From: Clostridia bacterium
GTDB taxonomy: Bacteria > Bacillota > Clostridia > Oscillospirales > CAG-272
DNA length: 64,000 nucleotides
Direction: 5' to 3'
Assembly: GCA_029007295.1 (NCBI GenBank)
Contig: JAQXHN010000003.1
Coordinates: 1 to 64,000 of the forward strand
Of this stretch, positions 15,869 to 25,436 are shown one piece after another; position 1 is the first letter of the stretch, and every line of letters starts with the position of its first letter. The notes beneath the pieces were generated by a model. The model was not told the origin of the DNA. It was given only the letters and a program-made list of their open reading frames with translations, and did no database searches. The position numbers were made by a program, and so were the translations under genes.

Positions 15869-16859
15869 CATTTTCGCATCTTTCCCACAGCTGCTGCTTC
15901 GGCTGATGTCCCTCGCACAAAACAAGGTCAATAACATCGGCAAGCACGGCACTGGCGGTAGGCAGACTGCCTGCGCCCTTTCCGTAGAACATTACATCCC
16001 CCAGAGTATTTCCTCTGACAAGAACTGCGTTGAATACATCATTTACCGCAGCAAGAGGATTGTCGTTTCTGACAAAGGTAGGAGAAACAGACATTGAAAT
16101 TGTACCGTCGGGGAGCTTTGTCGCCCTTGCAACAAGCTTAAGGGAAGAATCGTTCTTCTCGGCGTCCGAGATATCTTGCGTCGTGATATTCCGAATGCCG
16201 ACGGTATCAACCTTAACCGACGGAACGAGCGTTCCGAAGGCGATTGCAGAAAGAATACATATTTTTCGGCATGCGTCGACGCCGTCAATATCGGCGCTCG
16301 GGTCTGCCTCCGCATATCCGAGACTTTGAGCGCAAGCCAAAGCTTCGGACATTGATTTTCCGCTCGATTTCATTTGAGTCAAAATGTAGTTCGTCGTGCC
16401 GTTCAGGATACCGTTTATCTCGCAGATTTCGTTTCCCCTTAAGGAATCGGTCATGGCTCTGATAATCGGAATGCCGCCGCCTACGCTCGCTTCAAAGAGG
16501 TAACGGGTATTGTTGTCAGACGCCGCCTTTAAAAGCTCGGGTCCGAAATTTGCGACGACCTCTTTATTTGATGTTACGACTCCCTTTCCCGAATTTAATG
16601 CCTTAAGCGAAAAATCGTAGGCAGGATGAGAGCCTCCCATCATCTCACAAACGATTTTTATCTCGGGATCGTTTAATATTATATTAAAATCGTGAACTAC
16701 CCTGCCGCCCAGCGCATGCTCGGGAAATTCTCTTAAATCAAGAACATATTTGATTTCAATTCCGCCGCACTGCGCTTTAATTTTTTCACTGTTTGTAGCT
16801 ATTACCTCGGCAAGACCTTGACCTATTGTACCAAAGCCGAGTATTGCAATTTTTGTCAT
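15798..16859 (-). CDS. hom: homoserine dehydrogenase, short form without ACT domain
   Basis: A 353-aa NAD(P)-dependent enzyme converting aspartate semialdehyde to homoserine in threonine/methionine synthesis. The N-terminal Rossmann motif is ILGFGTIGQGLAEVI. The substrate-domain signature is TSNKEVVANFGPELL, then GILNGTTNYILTQM and the family motif LGYAEADPSADIDGVDACRK. The ACT regulatory domain (about 80 residues) present in many Gram-positive Hom proteins is absent, so feedback inhibition by threonine is not expected through that domain. The C-terminus overlaps the AGCS gene on the opposite strand. Confidence 0.95.
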   Translation of the reverse strand: MTKIAILGFGTIGQGLAEVIATNSEKIKAQCGGIEIKYVLDLREFPEHALGGRVVHDFNIILNDPEIKIVCEMMGGSHPAYDFSLKALNSGKGVVTSNKEVVANFGPELLKAASDNNTRYLFEASVGGGIPIIRAMTDSLRGNEICEINGILNGTTNYILTQMKSSGKSMSEALACAQSLGYAEADPSADIDGVDACRKICILSAIAFGTLVPSVKVDTVGIRNITTQDISDAEKNDSSLKLVARATKLPDGTISMSVSPTFVRNDNPLAAVNDVFNAVLVRGNTLGDVMFYGKGAGSLPTASAVLADVIDLVLCEGHQPKQQLWERCENVISSLPSDAFSDYIGRVGTPIAH

Positions 16860-16890
16860 TATTTAACTCCTAATTTTTCTTATTTGCTGA

Positions 16891-18084
16891 TTATTTATAA
16901 TAAAACTGAATAGTTACCGCATTGGAATTGGCGCTTGCATGATATACGGTAAAATATTCATAAATCGGACAGGCGTCGCTGTTTTCGTAAATATCGGAAA
17001 GACAATCGGAAAGACAGCCGGTAAGGACGGCATCATCCGCTGTTTCTTCGCAAAAAATCTCAATATAGTATTTACCTTCATTTATAGAGTTTACAAGCTC
17101 TTTGCGGAATATCTCCGTTGCCGAATCCACAGTTTCCGCTTTTCTGCCGGTATAGGAATAAAAATCATAATCTTTTACGGCCTTCGGCATAATACCGGGA
17201 TACTCGGCTGTATGATCGAGAGAGAGCTTTTCATCGCTCAGGTTGAAATAGCCGTGAAAGCACATGTTCGGAGCAAAGGATAAATTTGCGTCGTCCCACA
17301 GCGCGTCAAGATTATAGTAATCTCCGTCGATATTTACTAAATTCCAAACGTGTCCCACACCGTCCGCCGTGCCGTAAACCGCATAAGCCTCAATGCCCAC
17401 CCTTTCCAGCAAAAGCTTCATCGCATAGGCATATCCGTCGCAATATGCCTCATTTAAAACCAGCGCACCGTAGGCGGTGTTGTTGATTAAATCAACGGAT
17501 TTGGAATTAACGCATTTTTGAATTAATGCGTCATGAAGCGCAATTTCCTTTTCATAGTCGTTTTCCAGTTCGTCGCACATGCATTCGGCAACCGTTTCGG
17601 ATACGGCGCTCTCAAGCTCCGCCTGCATTGCGGGTATATTCTCCTTTACAACGGAGTATACCATGTCGACATATACTCTGTCCTTTTCGACCTCGAGCAC
17701 GAGTTCGTCAAAATTAACATAAAAGAGCTTAGGATTATCGGCACGGATAAAGCCTGCAATCTTCTCAAAGCGCTCGGTATCTATAGAGCATTCACATATT
17801 TCGCTTGTATCGCTTAATGAAACAGCCGCCCTGTATACGGAGTCATATACCTCTTTTTCATCATCCGTCAAAGAGTCTCTGTATATGGCGTTTTTATATT
17901 CAATTTCCGCTCTTTTATCGCTTTTTTCGGTATCCTCGGCAACGGTTTCCTTTGCGGTTTGTTCGGTCTTATTACCTGAAAACAGCATTTTTATCCCGAA
18001 TGCCGCAGAGCCTAAAATTACTGCCAGAGCCAAAGTTATTAAGACAAGAATAAAAAATCTTTTTGTTTTAACCGATACTTTCAT
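16891..18084 (-). CDS. transglutaminase-like (papain-fold) membrane-anchored protein
   Basis: A 397-aa protein with an N-terminal span (FFILVLITLALAVILGSAAF) placing the rest outside the cell. The transglutaminase-like core carries the Cys-His-Asp triad: NEAYCDGYAYAMKLLL (Cys), DGVGHVWNLVNI (His) and YYNLDALWDD (Asp). The order and spacing match bacterial transglutaminase-like proteases. N- and C-terminal flanks are unassigned. Role likely in envelope protein processing or cross-linking (inference). It lies 31 nt upstream of hom in the same direction, though the two functions are unrelated. Confidence 0.8.
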   Translation of the reverse strand: MKVSVKTKRFFILVLITLALAVILGSAAFGIKMLFSGNKTEQTAKETVAEDTEKSDKRAEIEYKNAIYRDSLTDDEKEVYDSVYRAAVSLSDTSEICECSIDTERFEKIAGFIRADNPKLFYVNFDELVLEVEKDRVYVDMVYSVVKENIPAMQAELESAVSETVAECMCDELENDYEKEIALHDALIQKCVNSKSVDLINNTAYGALVLNEAYCDGYAYAMKLLLERVGIEAYAVYGTADGVGHVWNLVNIDGDYYNLDALWDDANLSFAPNMCFHGYFNLSDEKLSLDHTAEYPGIMPKAVKDYDFYSYTGRKAETVDSATEIFRKELVNSINEGKYYIEIFCEETADDAVLTGCLSDCLSDIYENSDACPIYEYFTVYHASANSNAVTIQFYYK

Positions 18085-18184
18085 TTTCGTAAGGCTATAC
18101 CCTTTATTTTTATGAAAAAAAGTATATCATAAGCGACAATAATTGTCAATATATTACTTATTTTGGATTTTTATCACAGCTGTC

Positions 18185-19294
18185 TTATCTTAAAAAGAGT
18201 TCTTCGTAAATTTCTTTAATTCTGTTTCTCGGAAGGGGATTAATCGAGTTTTCAAAATTCCTTGCGCCGGATATTTTTTCGCAAAACATCTCTACCGTTT
18301 CGCCGTCAAGTCTGACGTCGACATTTGCAAGCTTGGGAATTTTATATGCTATTTCTTCCGGAGTTGCGCCTATTCTTAATGCAAATTTTGTTATCCTCTT
18401 TGCACTTTCGTCCGCAGTCATTGCATTTTCAATATACTTTCCTATAAAAGCGCCGCATGCCCTGCCGTGAGGTATATTTGCATAGAAGGTGAGATTGTAG
18501 CCCATTGGGTGAGGAAATCCCGTGCCCGTAGTATTGATAGCCATTCCACCTACGCAGGCCGCATTCATCAGACGTTCTCTTGTTTTCTCGGAAACGGGAG
18601 CGTCCTTCTCTATTTCGTCGAGCGCTCTCCAAATCTTCTTTGCGCCGAAAAGGGCGCACTGCTCGCTGATTACGGTAAACTTCGGTGAATTATAGCTCTC
18701 AATACAGTGACAAAAGGCGTCAAGCGCAGTTGACAGCGTTACCGATTTTGGCAAATCATAAGTGTATTTCGGGTCGAGAAAGGCATATTTCGGGTACGAA
18801 TAAATCGAATTGAAGGTCTTTTTTAAATCTTTGCCGTCAAGCGACAGTATAGAATACGGATTGACTTCGCTTCCCGTACCGGAGGTTGTCGGTATTTCGA
18901 TTATCGGAAGCGACAGCTTTAGCTTTTCGGAATCGAAAAGCCCATCCGGAGAAATATTTAAATTTGCCGCATATGCCGCAACAGCCTTGGCGGCGTCCAT
19001 AGGAGACCCACCTCCTATGCCGATGACAAAGTCCGCCTTCTGCGCCGCCGCTATCTGTCCGCCGTCAAAGCAGGTTGACATTAAGGGATTCTCTCTTATT
19101 CTGTCGAACACAACGTATTCGATATTCAAATTCTCCAGAACTTCGATAACATCGTCAAGCGCTCCGCTTTTGATTGCCGACGACGCACCCGTTACAATGA
19201 TACAGCTGTCTCCCAAATTAAATAATTCGGCATTACTTTTTACCGATCCGACTCCGCTGACAATTTTTGTCGGCATAAAGAAATTCATATCCAT
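18185..19294 (-). CDS. iron-containing alcohol dehydrogenase
   Basis: A 369-aa group III (iron-dependent) alcohol dehydrogenase. N-terminal KIVSGVGSVKSN, the dinucleotide-binding GIGGGSPMDAAKAVA, then EIPTTSGTGSEVNPYSIL are typical. Metal ligands lie in LSTALDAFCHCIESYNS and GTGFPHPMGYNLTFYANIPHGRACG. Oxidises or reduces an alcohol/aldehyde with NAD(P); the substrate is unresolved, with butanol-type, propanediol-type and lactaldehyde reductases all possible. Confidence 0.92.
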   Translation of the reverse strand: MDMNFFMPTKIVSGVGSVKSNAELFNLGDSCIIVTGASSAIKSGALDDVIEVLENLNIEYVVFDRIRENPLMSTCFDGGQIAAAQKADFVIGIGGGSPMDAAKAVAAYAANLNISPDGLFDSEKLKLSLPIIEIPTTSGTGSEVNPYSILSLDGKDLKKTFNSIYSYPKYAFLDPKYTYDLPKSVTLSTALDAFCHCIESYNSPKFTVISEQCALFGAKKIWRALDEIEKDAPVSEKTRERLMNAACVGGMAINTTGTGFPHPMGYNLTFYANIPHGRACGAFIGKYIENAMTADESAKRITKFALRIGATPEEIAYKIPKLANVDVRLDGETVEMFCEKISGARNFENSINPLPRNRIKEIYEELFLR

Positions 19295-19359
19295 AACACT
19301 ATGTCCCTTTTTATTGATTCAGATATGCGATTGTATTTTTCCGTTTCAGTTAAGCTGTT

Positions 19360-19391
19360 ACTGAAAAATCGGGAAGCTGACGCTCCCCGAT
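19360..19391 (-). terminator. terminator after the solute-binding lipoprotein gene
   Basis: Minus strand ATCGGGGAGC...GCTTCCCGAT with a TTTTT tract after the stem. Confidence 0.75.
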
Positions 19392-19407
19392 CACAAATTA
19401 CAGACTA

Positions 19408-21135
19408 TTAGCCCGGCGCTTCTTCAGTTGTCTTATACATCGCCTTGTACCAAGCATTATAAATAGAAAGCGCAGAGTTTGTAAAGATTGTCTTCGTTGC
19501 ATTTTTGAAGCACTTTTCCTTAGTCATTTCCTCGCCGAGCGCGGAGAGAAATTCTACAAAAGCTTCGCCTTCCGCACCGTTGTATGCGTCAATACGCTCC
19601 TGATAGCTGTCGCAAAGATCTTTCAATTCTTTCAGCATTTCGGTGGGGGATTTCGACGAGGTCGTCATTGTATCCTCTCCGTCAAACTGAACGTAAGTCG
19701 TAAGTGCGGAATATCCGCAATACGGACTCTTGACAAGATACTTGTTCTGTTCCTTTCCGAGTGACCAAGAATTTTCGGCAAGCCTCAATTCTCCCTCGCT
19801 CATATCGGTATTGGGAGTTAAGATGAACTGATTTCCTGTATAGATAGGATTCATTACATACTCATCGTTGAGAACTTGAACAAGCCCGTCCTTGTTGATT
19901 TCATAGTTTTCGTTAAGCTTTCCGTATTGGAAGATGTCACGGAGCTTGCTGTCTGTCATAAGCGCCGACAGAACCTCCATACATCTGTTTGCATTCTTTG
20001 TGTATGCGCTGATTGCATACATACTGTTATAGACATTCTTGTTTGTTGCGGTAGGATATTTGTAGGGTATAACATAATAGTAATCGGCATATGCTGACTG
20101 GACAGTGATGTCGCCCTTCATGAACATTGCGGCAATTTTTCTGTCGTTTGCTTCTGCGGATGTGAGAGCCTCGCCCTCTATCATTTTTCCGCTCTTTCTC
20201 ATTGAACGAAGCGTTGCATATTCGTTCTTAAACTTGCCTACCGTAAACATCGATTTAGGCATTGCGTTTGTTTCACCTGTTGCGCCGTAACCTACATAGT
20301 TTCCAAAGAAGGCGCCTGCCCCGTCAACCGACACGGAGAGCGTTGACACGCCGTATGTGTCAAGCACGGGCGTATATCCCGCCACATTTGCAGATACATC
20401 GTCCGCAAATTCCTTTAGCTGTAAAATCGTGTGAATTTCGTCGGGATCGTATCCGAGCTTGTCGACAAGCTCTTTATTCAGGAGGAGATACTCATAGTCG
20501 CTGACAATACGGTTATTGGGAATTGCATACTGAATTCCCGTTGTGCTGTACTGACCGGCTTGCATCAATATGGGATGTATAAATTTATTCAGTATTGCAT
20601 ATGAGGAAAGAAGATAATCGTTCAAGGGAGCAATCATGCCGTCCTGACAGAATGTGTTAAAGCTGTCAATATCGTTAACGAGGAAAAGGTCTACCTGATT
20701 TTCACCGGCCTCGGGATATACGACGTCGTCTCTTTTCTTGTATACCTTTGTTTCTTCCTTTTCAGCGGTTTCCTCCGAGGTATCTTCGCCCTGCTCCGAA
20801 TCTACGGATTCCGAGGTTGTAACAACCGGAACTCCGCCGTTATCGGCAGCCATTTGCTCTAACCTTTCGGCGACAATATCCGCATATTCCTCTTCTGTAT
20901 AAAGCTTCAGAATTACTCTTGTACCGAAATTAACCTCGGTGTACTCGTTGATTGCCTTCTGAGCCGACTCAATGCCTTCTTCAGTTGTTTTTTCATCTGT
21001 TATCGAATAAAGAGTAATCGTTGCCGGAGTAACTTGAGTATATGTACTGCTGCTGCCTCCTCCGCACGACGATAATATTAACATAGGAACAATCATAACA
21101 GCACACAAAAGCACTGCCATCATACGCTTTTTCAT
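19408..21135 (-). CDS. extracellular solute-binding lipoprotein (ABC importer type)
   Basis: A 575-aa lipoprotein. Signal peptide MKKRMMAVLLCAVMIVPMLI ends in a lipobox LSSC followed by a GGGSSS linker. The mature part has the cluster of solute-binding proteins for sugars: DLFLVNDIDSFNTFCQDGMI, APLNDYLLSSYAILNKFIHP and a later AISAYTKNANRCMEVLSALM. An acidic Glu/Ser-rich insertion lies near residues 110-140. ATG at 21135 is chosen because GGAGG lies 8 nt upstream. No permease genes are adjacent, so it must work with partners encoded elsewhere. Confidence 0.85.
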   Translation of the reverse strand: MKKRMMAVLLCAVMIVPMLILSSCGGGSSSTYTQVTPATITLYSITDEKTTEEGIESAQKAINEYTEVNFGTRVILKLYTEEEYADIVAERLEQMAADNGGVPVVTTSESVDSEQGEDTSEETAEKEETKVYKKRDDVVYPEAGENQVDLFLVNDIDSFNTFCQDGMIAPLNDYLLSSYAILNKFIHPILMQAGQYSTTGIQYAIPNNRIVSDYEYLLLNKELVDKLGYDPDEIHTILQLKEFADDVSANVAGYTPVLDTYGVSTLSVSVDGAGAFFGNYVGYGATGETNAMPKSMFTVGKFKNEYATLRSMRKSGKMIEGEALTSAEANDRKIAAMFMKGDITVQSAYADYYYVIPYKYPTATNKNVYNSMYAISAYTKNANRCMEVLSALMTDSKLRDIFQYGKLNENYEINKDGLVQVLNDEYVMNPIYTGNQFILTPNTDMSEGELRLAENSWSLGKEQNKYLVKSPYCGYSALTTYVQFDGEDTMTTSSKSPTEMLKELKDLCDSYQERIDAYNGAEGEAFVEFLSALGEEMTKEKCFKNATKTIFTNSALSIYNAWYKAMYKTTEEAPG

Positions 21136-21168
21136 TGAGGAATCCTCCATATTTTATAACTGAATACC

Positions 21169-21197
21169 AGTTTACATTATTATTAGCAATAAGTCAA
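21169..21197 (-). promoter_or_regulatory. promoter of the lipoprotein gene
   Basis: Minus strand TTGACT (21192-21197), 17-bp spacer, TAAACT (21169-21174). Confidence 0.5.
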
Positions 21198-21214
21198 GAA
21201 AAAATTGTAAATAT

Positions 21215-22324
21215 TTAATCCAAATAGTCCTTGAGCTTCTTGGATCTTGACGGGTGACGAAGCTTGCGCAGCGCTTTAGCTTCAATTTGACGAATACGCT
21301 CTCTTGTGATTCCGAATTCGCTTCCTACCTCCTCAAGAGTTCTCGTTCTGCCGTCCTCAAGCCCGAAACGGAGCTTCAGCACCGCCTCCTCACGGGGAGA
21401 AAGCGTGTGTAACACCTCGGTCAGCTGTTCGCGCAGAAGTGTGTAAGACGCCGCCTCTGCAGGAGCCGGAGAGTCCTCGTCGGGTATGAAATCGCCCAGA
21501 TGACTGTCCTCCTCCTCGCCTATCGGAGTTTCAAGAGAAACAGGATCCTGTGCAATCTTCATAATCTCACGAACCTTATCGGCGGAAACGCCCATTACCT
21601 CCGCAATTTCCTCAGCGCTTGCCTCATGTCCGTTTTCCTGCTGAAGCTGACGGGAAATTCTCGACACCTTGTGAATGGTTTCAACCATATGAACGGGAAT
21701 ACGAATCGTTCTCGCCTGATCTGCTATGGAACGTGTTATTGCCTGTCTTATCCACCATGTAGCGTAGGTTGAGAACTTATAGCCCTTGCGATAGTCAAAC
21801 TTCTCAACAGCCTTCATCAGTCCGAGATTGCCCTCCTGAATCAAATCAAGAAAAAACATTCCCTTTCCTACATATCTCTTTGCAATGCTGACAACAAGAC
21901 GAAGGTTTGCCTCTACCAATTCCTGCTTTGCAGCTTCGTCGCCGTTTGACATTCTCTGCGCAAGCTCAAGCTCTCTTTCGCCCTCCAAAAGCGGAACCTT
22001 TCCTATTTCCTTTAAATACATCCTGACGGGGTCGTCAACGGTAAGTCCGTCCTGAGCAAGCATTTGCTCCATGTCCTCGGCGCTTTCGTATCTTTCGACC
22101 TCGTTTTCTATTTCCTGAAATTCGGGCGTATCAAGGTATCCCTTTATCTGGATGCCGTTGGATTCGATTTCATCGTAGATTTTTTCAATCTGCTCAATTT
22201 CAAATTCGTAATCCTCCAAAACAGCCATAATCTCGGCGTTAGATAAAGTGCCCTTTGTTTTGCCCTTTTCTATCAGCTCGCTTATATCAAGGCTTTTCTT
22301 GACTTCCTCTTTAACTTCCGACAT
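21215..22324 (-). CDS. rpoD: primary sigma factor RpoD/SigA
   Basis: A 369-aa housekeeping sigma-70. Region 1.2 begins near [17 protein letters not shown]. Region 2 carries [40 protein letters not shown] and [14 protein letters not shown]. Region 3 has [13 protein letters not shown]. Region 4 ends [20 protein letters not shown]. Shorter than Gram-negative RpoD because the region 1 non-conserved insert is absent, as in Firmicutes. Directly follows dnaG (3 nt gap) in the classic dnaG-rpoD operon. Confidence 0.98.
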   Translation of the reverse strand: MSEVKEEVKKSLDISELIEKGKTKGTLSNAEIMAVLEDYEFEIEQIEKIYDEIESNGIQIKGYLDTPEFQEIENEVERYESAEDMEQMLAQDGLTVDDPVRMYLKEIGKVPLLEGERELELAQRMSNGDEAAKQELVEANLRLVVSIAKRYVGKGMFFLDLIQEGNLGLMKAVEKFDYRKGYKFSTYATWWIRQAITRSIADQARTIRIPVHMVETIHKVSRISRQLQQENGHEASAEEIAEVMGVSADKVREIMKIAQDPVSLETPIGEEEDSHLGDFIPDEDSPAPAEAASYTLLREQLTEVLHTLSPREEAVLKLRFGLEDGRTRTLEEVGSEFGITRERIRQIEAKALRKLRHPSRSKKLKDYLD

Positions 22325-22327
22325 ATA

Positions 22328-24067
22328 TTATATATCCTCCTTGTTTATTTTTCTCTTTTTGTTGAGAAGCTCCGTAAGGCTCATCTCTTCCTTGGATTTT
22401 GAATTTTTCAGCGTCTTGATACTGTCTTCAAAAGCTTTATTGCTGTTTGTCAGTCCGCGTCTTGCTATCTGCATTTTTATTATTCTCGACATCTGAACGG
22501 AATCAAACGATTCGTTCAAAACAGAGATATCAAATTTGCCGTCGTCGCAGGCTTTTATTATCGCTTCGAAAACAGCCTTGCCGAATTCGCTGTGAAAATC
22601 GTTTGGCGTCAAAGAAAACTCGCCCTTTTTTATCCTGCGGATATATTCCGGGCTGTCAAGCATCATCCCGAGTATAGCCTCCTCAGCGGCGGACGCCTTT
22701 ACGTTTTTTGCATAATCCGGATTTACTCTGTCACCGTAGCCCTCGCTTTTTCTTTTAATATCCTCAGTAAATTCTTTTTTCTTTTTATAATAATTCTTCC
22801 TTACGCTTCTGTCTACGTCTCGCTTCAGGCTCTCCTTTGAGATGCTGAGAGCATTTGAAGCTTTTGCAATATAAATGTCCCTCTCCACCGCCGACAGAAA
22901 TGAAGAAATTAATTTGCAGGCGTCATTTACCGCCTTAACCTTTCCTTCGGTGGTTGAAATATCGTATTTTCCAAGAATATTTGCAAATTTATAGTCAAAC
23001 TCGGTAATGCTGCCGCTTAGAATATTGCGAAACTGCTCCACGCCGAATTTTTTGATAAATTCATCCGGATCCTTTGCCCCCTCCATATGTAAAACTCTCG
23101 TTTCAACGCCTGCCTCACGCAAAATTCCGAAGGCTCTGTTTGCGGCTCTCTGTCCCGCCTCGTCGCTGTCATAAGATATAATAACTCTGTCGGTCGAGCG
23201 CTTCATTAATCTCGCCTGCTCCTCGGTTAACGCTGTACCGAGCGTTGCAACGGCGTTGGTTATTCCCGCCGCGTGCAGCGACACCACATCCATATATCCC
23301 TCGCAAAGGATAAGAGCTTCACGGCAAGCCGCTTTTGCAAAATTGAAAGCATAAAGACTTCTGCTTTTTTTAAAAGCAGGCGTATCGGAGGTGTTCAAAT
23401 ATTTCGGCAGAGAATCGTCAAGCACCCTGCCTCCGAACGCAATAACGTCTCCCGAAGAATCAATAATCGGAAAAATGAGTCTTCCCCTGAAATAGTCGAA
23501 GGCCCTGCCTGTTTTTTTGCTTTTTCCGCAAAGAAACCCGGATATCAGCTCTTCGTCCGTAAAGCCTTTTTTTCGCATAAAGTCACCCAGCGCATTAAAG
23601 CTGTCGGGAGCGTATCCTATGCCGAAATGCTTTATTACAGAGCCGGACAGCCCTCTTTTTTTACAATAGCTCAGCGCCGTTTCGCTGTTTTTCAGATTAT
23701 CGTGAAAAAATCTCGCCGCAACTCTGTTCATGTCGAGTATTTTGTCTCGCCTAATACCCTGCTGCTTTTGGGTTTCGGTTTTCGGAATTTCGATACCCGC
23801 CCTCCTTGCAAGATATTCAAGCGCCTCCGGATATTCGAGATTTGCGGTCTTCATTATAAATGTTATAACGTCTCCTCCGCTGCCGCACCCGAAGCAGTAA
23901 TAACTTTTAGTATCCGTAAAAACCGTAAAGGAAGGAGTCTTTTCCGAGTGAAACGGGCATAAACCGACAAAATTCGAACCGGCTCTTTTTAAAGAAACAT
24001 ATTCGCCGATAACGTCCTCAATGCTGTTTCTGTATTTAATTTCTTCAACTATAGCATCCGGAATCAT
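22328..24067 (-). CDS. dnaG: DNA primase
   Basis: A 579-aa primase that lays RNA primers for replication. The zinc-binding domain ligands are C37, H40, C58 and C61 (CPFHSEKTPSF, then YYCFGCG). The TOPRIM domain carries LILCEGYMDVVSLHAAG and VIISYDSDEAGQRAANRA. The C-terminal ~130 residues form the helicase-interacting region. Normal length. It heads the operon with rpoD; both are on the minus strand. Confidence 0.97.
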   Translation of the reverse strand: MIPDAIVEEIKYRNSIEDVIGEYVSLKRAGSNFVGLCPFHSEKTPSFTVFTDTKSYYCFGCGSGGDVITFIMKTANLEYPEALEYLARRAGIEIPKTETQKQQGIRRDKILDMNRVAARFFHDNLKNSETALSYCKKRGLSGSVIKHFGIGYAPDSFNALGDFMRKKGFTDEELISGFLCGKSKKTGRAFDYFRGRLIFPIIDSSGDVIAFGGRVLDDSLPKYLNTSDTPAFKKSRSLYAFNFAKAACREALILCEGYMDVVSLHAAGITNAVATLGTALTEEQARLMKRSTDRVIISYDSDEAGQRAANRAFGILREAGVETRVLHMEGAKDPDEFIKKFGVEQFRNILSGSITEFDYKFANILGKYDISTTEGKVKAVNDACKLISSFLSAVERDIYIAKASNALSISKESLKRDVDRSVRKNYYKKKKEFTEDIKRKSEGYGDRVNPDYAKNVKASAAEEAILGMMLDSPEYIRRIKKGEFSLTPNDFHSEFGKAVFEAIIKACDDGKFDISVLNESFDSVQMSRIIKMQIARRGLTNSNKAFEDSIKTLKNSKSKEEMSLTELLNKKRKINKEDI

Positions 24068-24108
24068 TTTTACTCCTTCTTGACTTTTTTAAAGGCTTTG
24101 CCTTTCAA

Positions 24109-25116
24109 TCAATTTTTAACATCCCAATTCGAAGGAATGAACAGCTCTTTATATTTATTTATGGCGTATCTGTCCGTCATGCCTGCGATAAAGTCGCAAA
24201 CCGCCCTGTCTGCACCGTCGCGCAGTGCGATGAGCCGATATTCTTCGGGTATCTCGTCGGGATTGGCGGTATAATAATCATACATCTTGCGAAGCATTTC
24301 CTGCGCTTTGCCTTCCTCGCCCTTTGCTATCGGATTACAGTAAACAAGGTCAAACATCAGCCGGTGCAATTCGTTCGTCGCCTTGAATGTTTTATCATCC
24401 ATCACAATATCGTTTATTCCCTCACTTGCACGGATAATGCTTGTAACCATGGAGTTTATTCTGCCGCTGTAGGTTTCGGAGAGCACCGATGAAATAGAGT
24501 CGGGTATGTCGCTGTTTTTCATGATACCTCCTCTGATTGCGTCGTCGATATCGTGATTTATGTATGCAATTCGGTCGGCGAATTGAATTATTTTGCCCTC
24601 GAGCGTTTTCGGCGTCCGTGTCCATACATGAGAGAGTATGCCGTCACGGACCTCCTTTGTCAAATTCAGATTTTCCAACACCTCAACAACCCTTAAGCTC
24701 TGCTCATTATGGCAAAACCCGGTTGAACAGCACGCATTAAGCATCCTCTCGCCGGCATGTCCGAAGGGAGTGTGCCCTAAATCGTGTCCGAGAGCGATAG
24801 CCTCGGTCAGATCCTCGTTAAGTCGCAAGGCTCTGGCTATGGTTCTGCCTATCTGAGATACCTCTAAAGTATGTGTCAATCTCGTTCTGTAATGGTCTTC
24901 TTCGGGCGACAAAAAAACCTGCGTCTTATGCATAAGACGGCGAAACGCCTTTGAATGTGTTATTCTGTCACGGTCACGCTGAAAATCGGTTCGCAGGGTG
25001 CACGGCTCAATTTCAATTTCTCTGCCCTCGGTATTTTCCGATAAAACGGCAAAAGGAGAGAGATATTCCTTCTCCCTCTCAAACAGCATTTCTCTTACGG
25101 TATTATTGTTCTTCAT
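24109..25116 (-). CDS. dgt: dGTPase-like deoxyguanosinetriphosphate triphosphohydrolase
   Basis: A 335-aa HD-superfamily enzyme. Motifs: TDFQRDRDRITHSKAFRRLM, KTQVF, then RTRLTHTLEVSQIGRTIARA, the HD pair ALGHDLGHTPFGHAGE, and the late DRIAYINHDIDDA. It matches the short Firmicutes dGTPase-like group that cleaves dNTPs to nucleoside and triphosphate. ATG at 25116 is chosen because homology starts there (NTVREMLFEREKEYLSPF). It overlaps the end of the 73-aa gene by 14 nt. Confidence 0.93.
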   Translation of the reverse strand: MKNNNTVREMLFEREKEYLSPFAVLSENTEGREIEIEPCTLRTDFQRDRDRITHSKAFRRLMHKTQVFLSPEEDHYRTRLTHTLEVSQIGRTIARALRLNEDLTEAIALGHDLGHTPFGHAGERMLNACCSTGFCHNEQSLRVVEVLENLNLTKEVRDGILSHVWTRTPKTLEGKIIQFADRIAYINHDIDDAIRGGIMKNSDIPDSISSVLSETYSGRINSMVTSIIRASEGINDIVMDDKTFKATNELHRLMFDLVYCNPIAKGEEGKAQEMLRKMYDYYTANPDEIPEEYRLIALRDGADRAVCDFIAGMTDRYAINKYKELFIPSNWDVKN

Positions 25117-25324
25117 CCGGCATACCCGCACTTTCAAGAAGCTTTACGGCTTCAAAATCGTCACCCTCAAAATATGTTTCTTCACCGAGCTCGTCCTTGA
25201 TTTTCAGAAACCCGAAAACAGGATCTCTCTGTGCAATATAAACTTTCTCGGGATCAAGTCTCAGCTTGTAATACTCACCCTTATATCTTACCTTTAGTAA
25301 ATCGCAATTATAGTCACGTTCCAT
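25103..25324 (-). CDS. small conserved-looking protein, unknown
   Basis: A 73-aa soluble acidic protein: MERDYNCDLLKVRYKGEYYK then YIAQRDPVFGFLKIKDELG and a C-terminal FEGDDFEAVKLLESAG. No family recognised. Its stop overlaps the start of the dGTPase gene, so the two are translationally coupled, suggesting a common function or regulation. Confidence 0.6.
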   Translation of the reverse strand: MERDYNCDLLKVRYKGEYYKLRLDPEKVYIAQRDPVFGFLKIKDELGEETYFEGDDFEAVKLLESAGMPDEEQ

Positions 25325-25436
25325 TATTGTCTTTTGCCTTTCTTTCGCATATAATATACGAAAAAAAACTTAAAATTCCTCTGATATCTCAAAATTTTTA
25401 TGTTATCTGCGTTTTTTTCCTGCGTTTTTTCAAATA

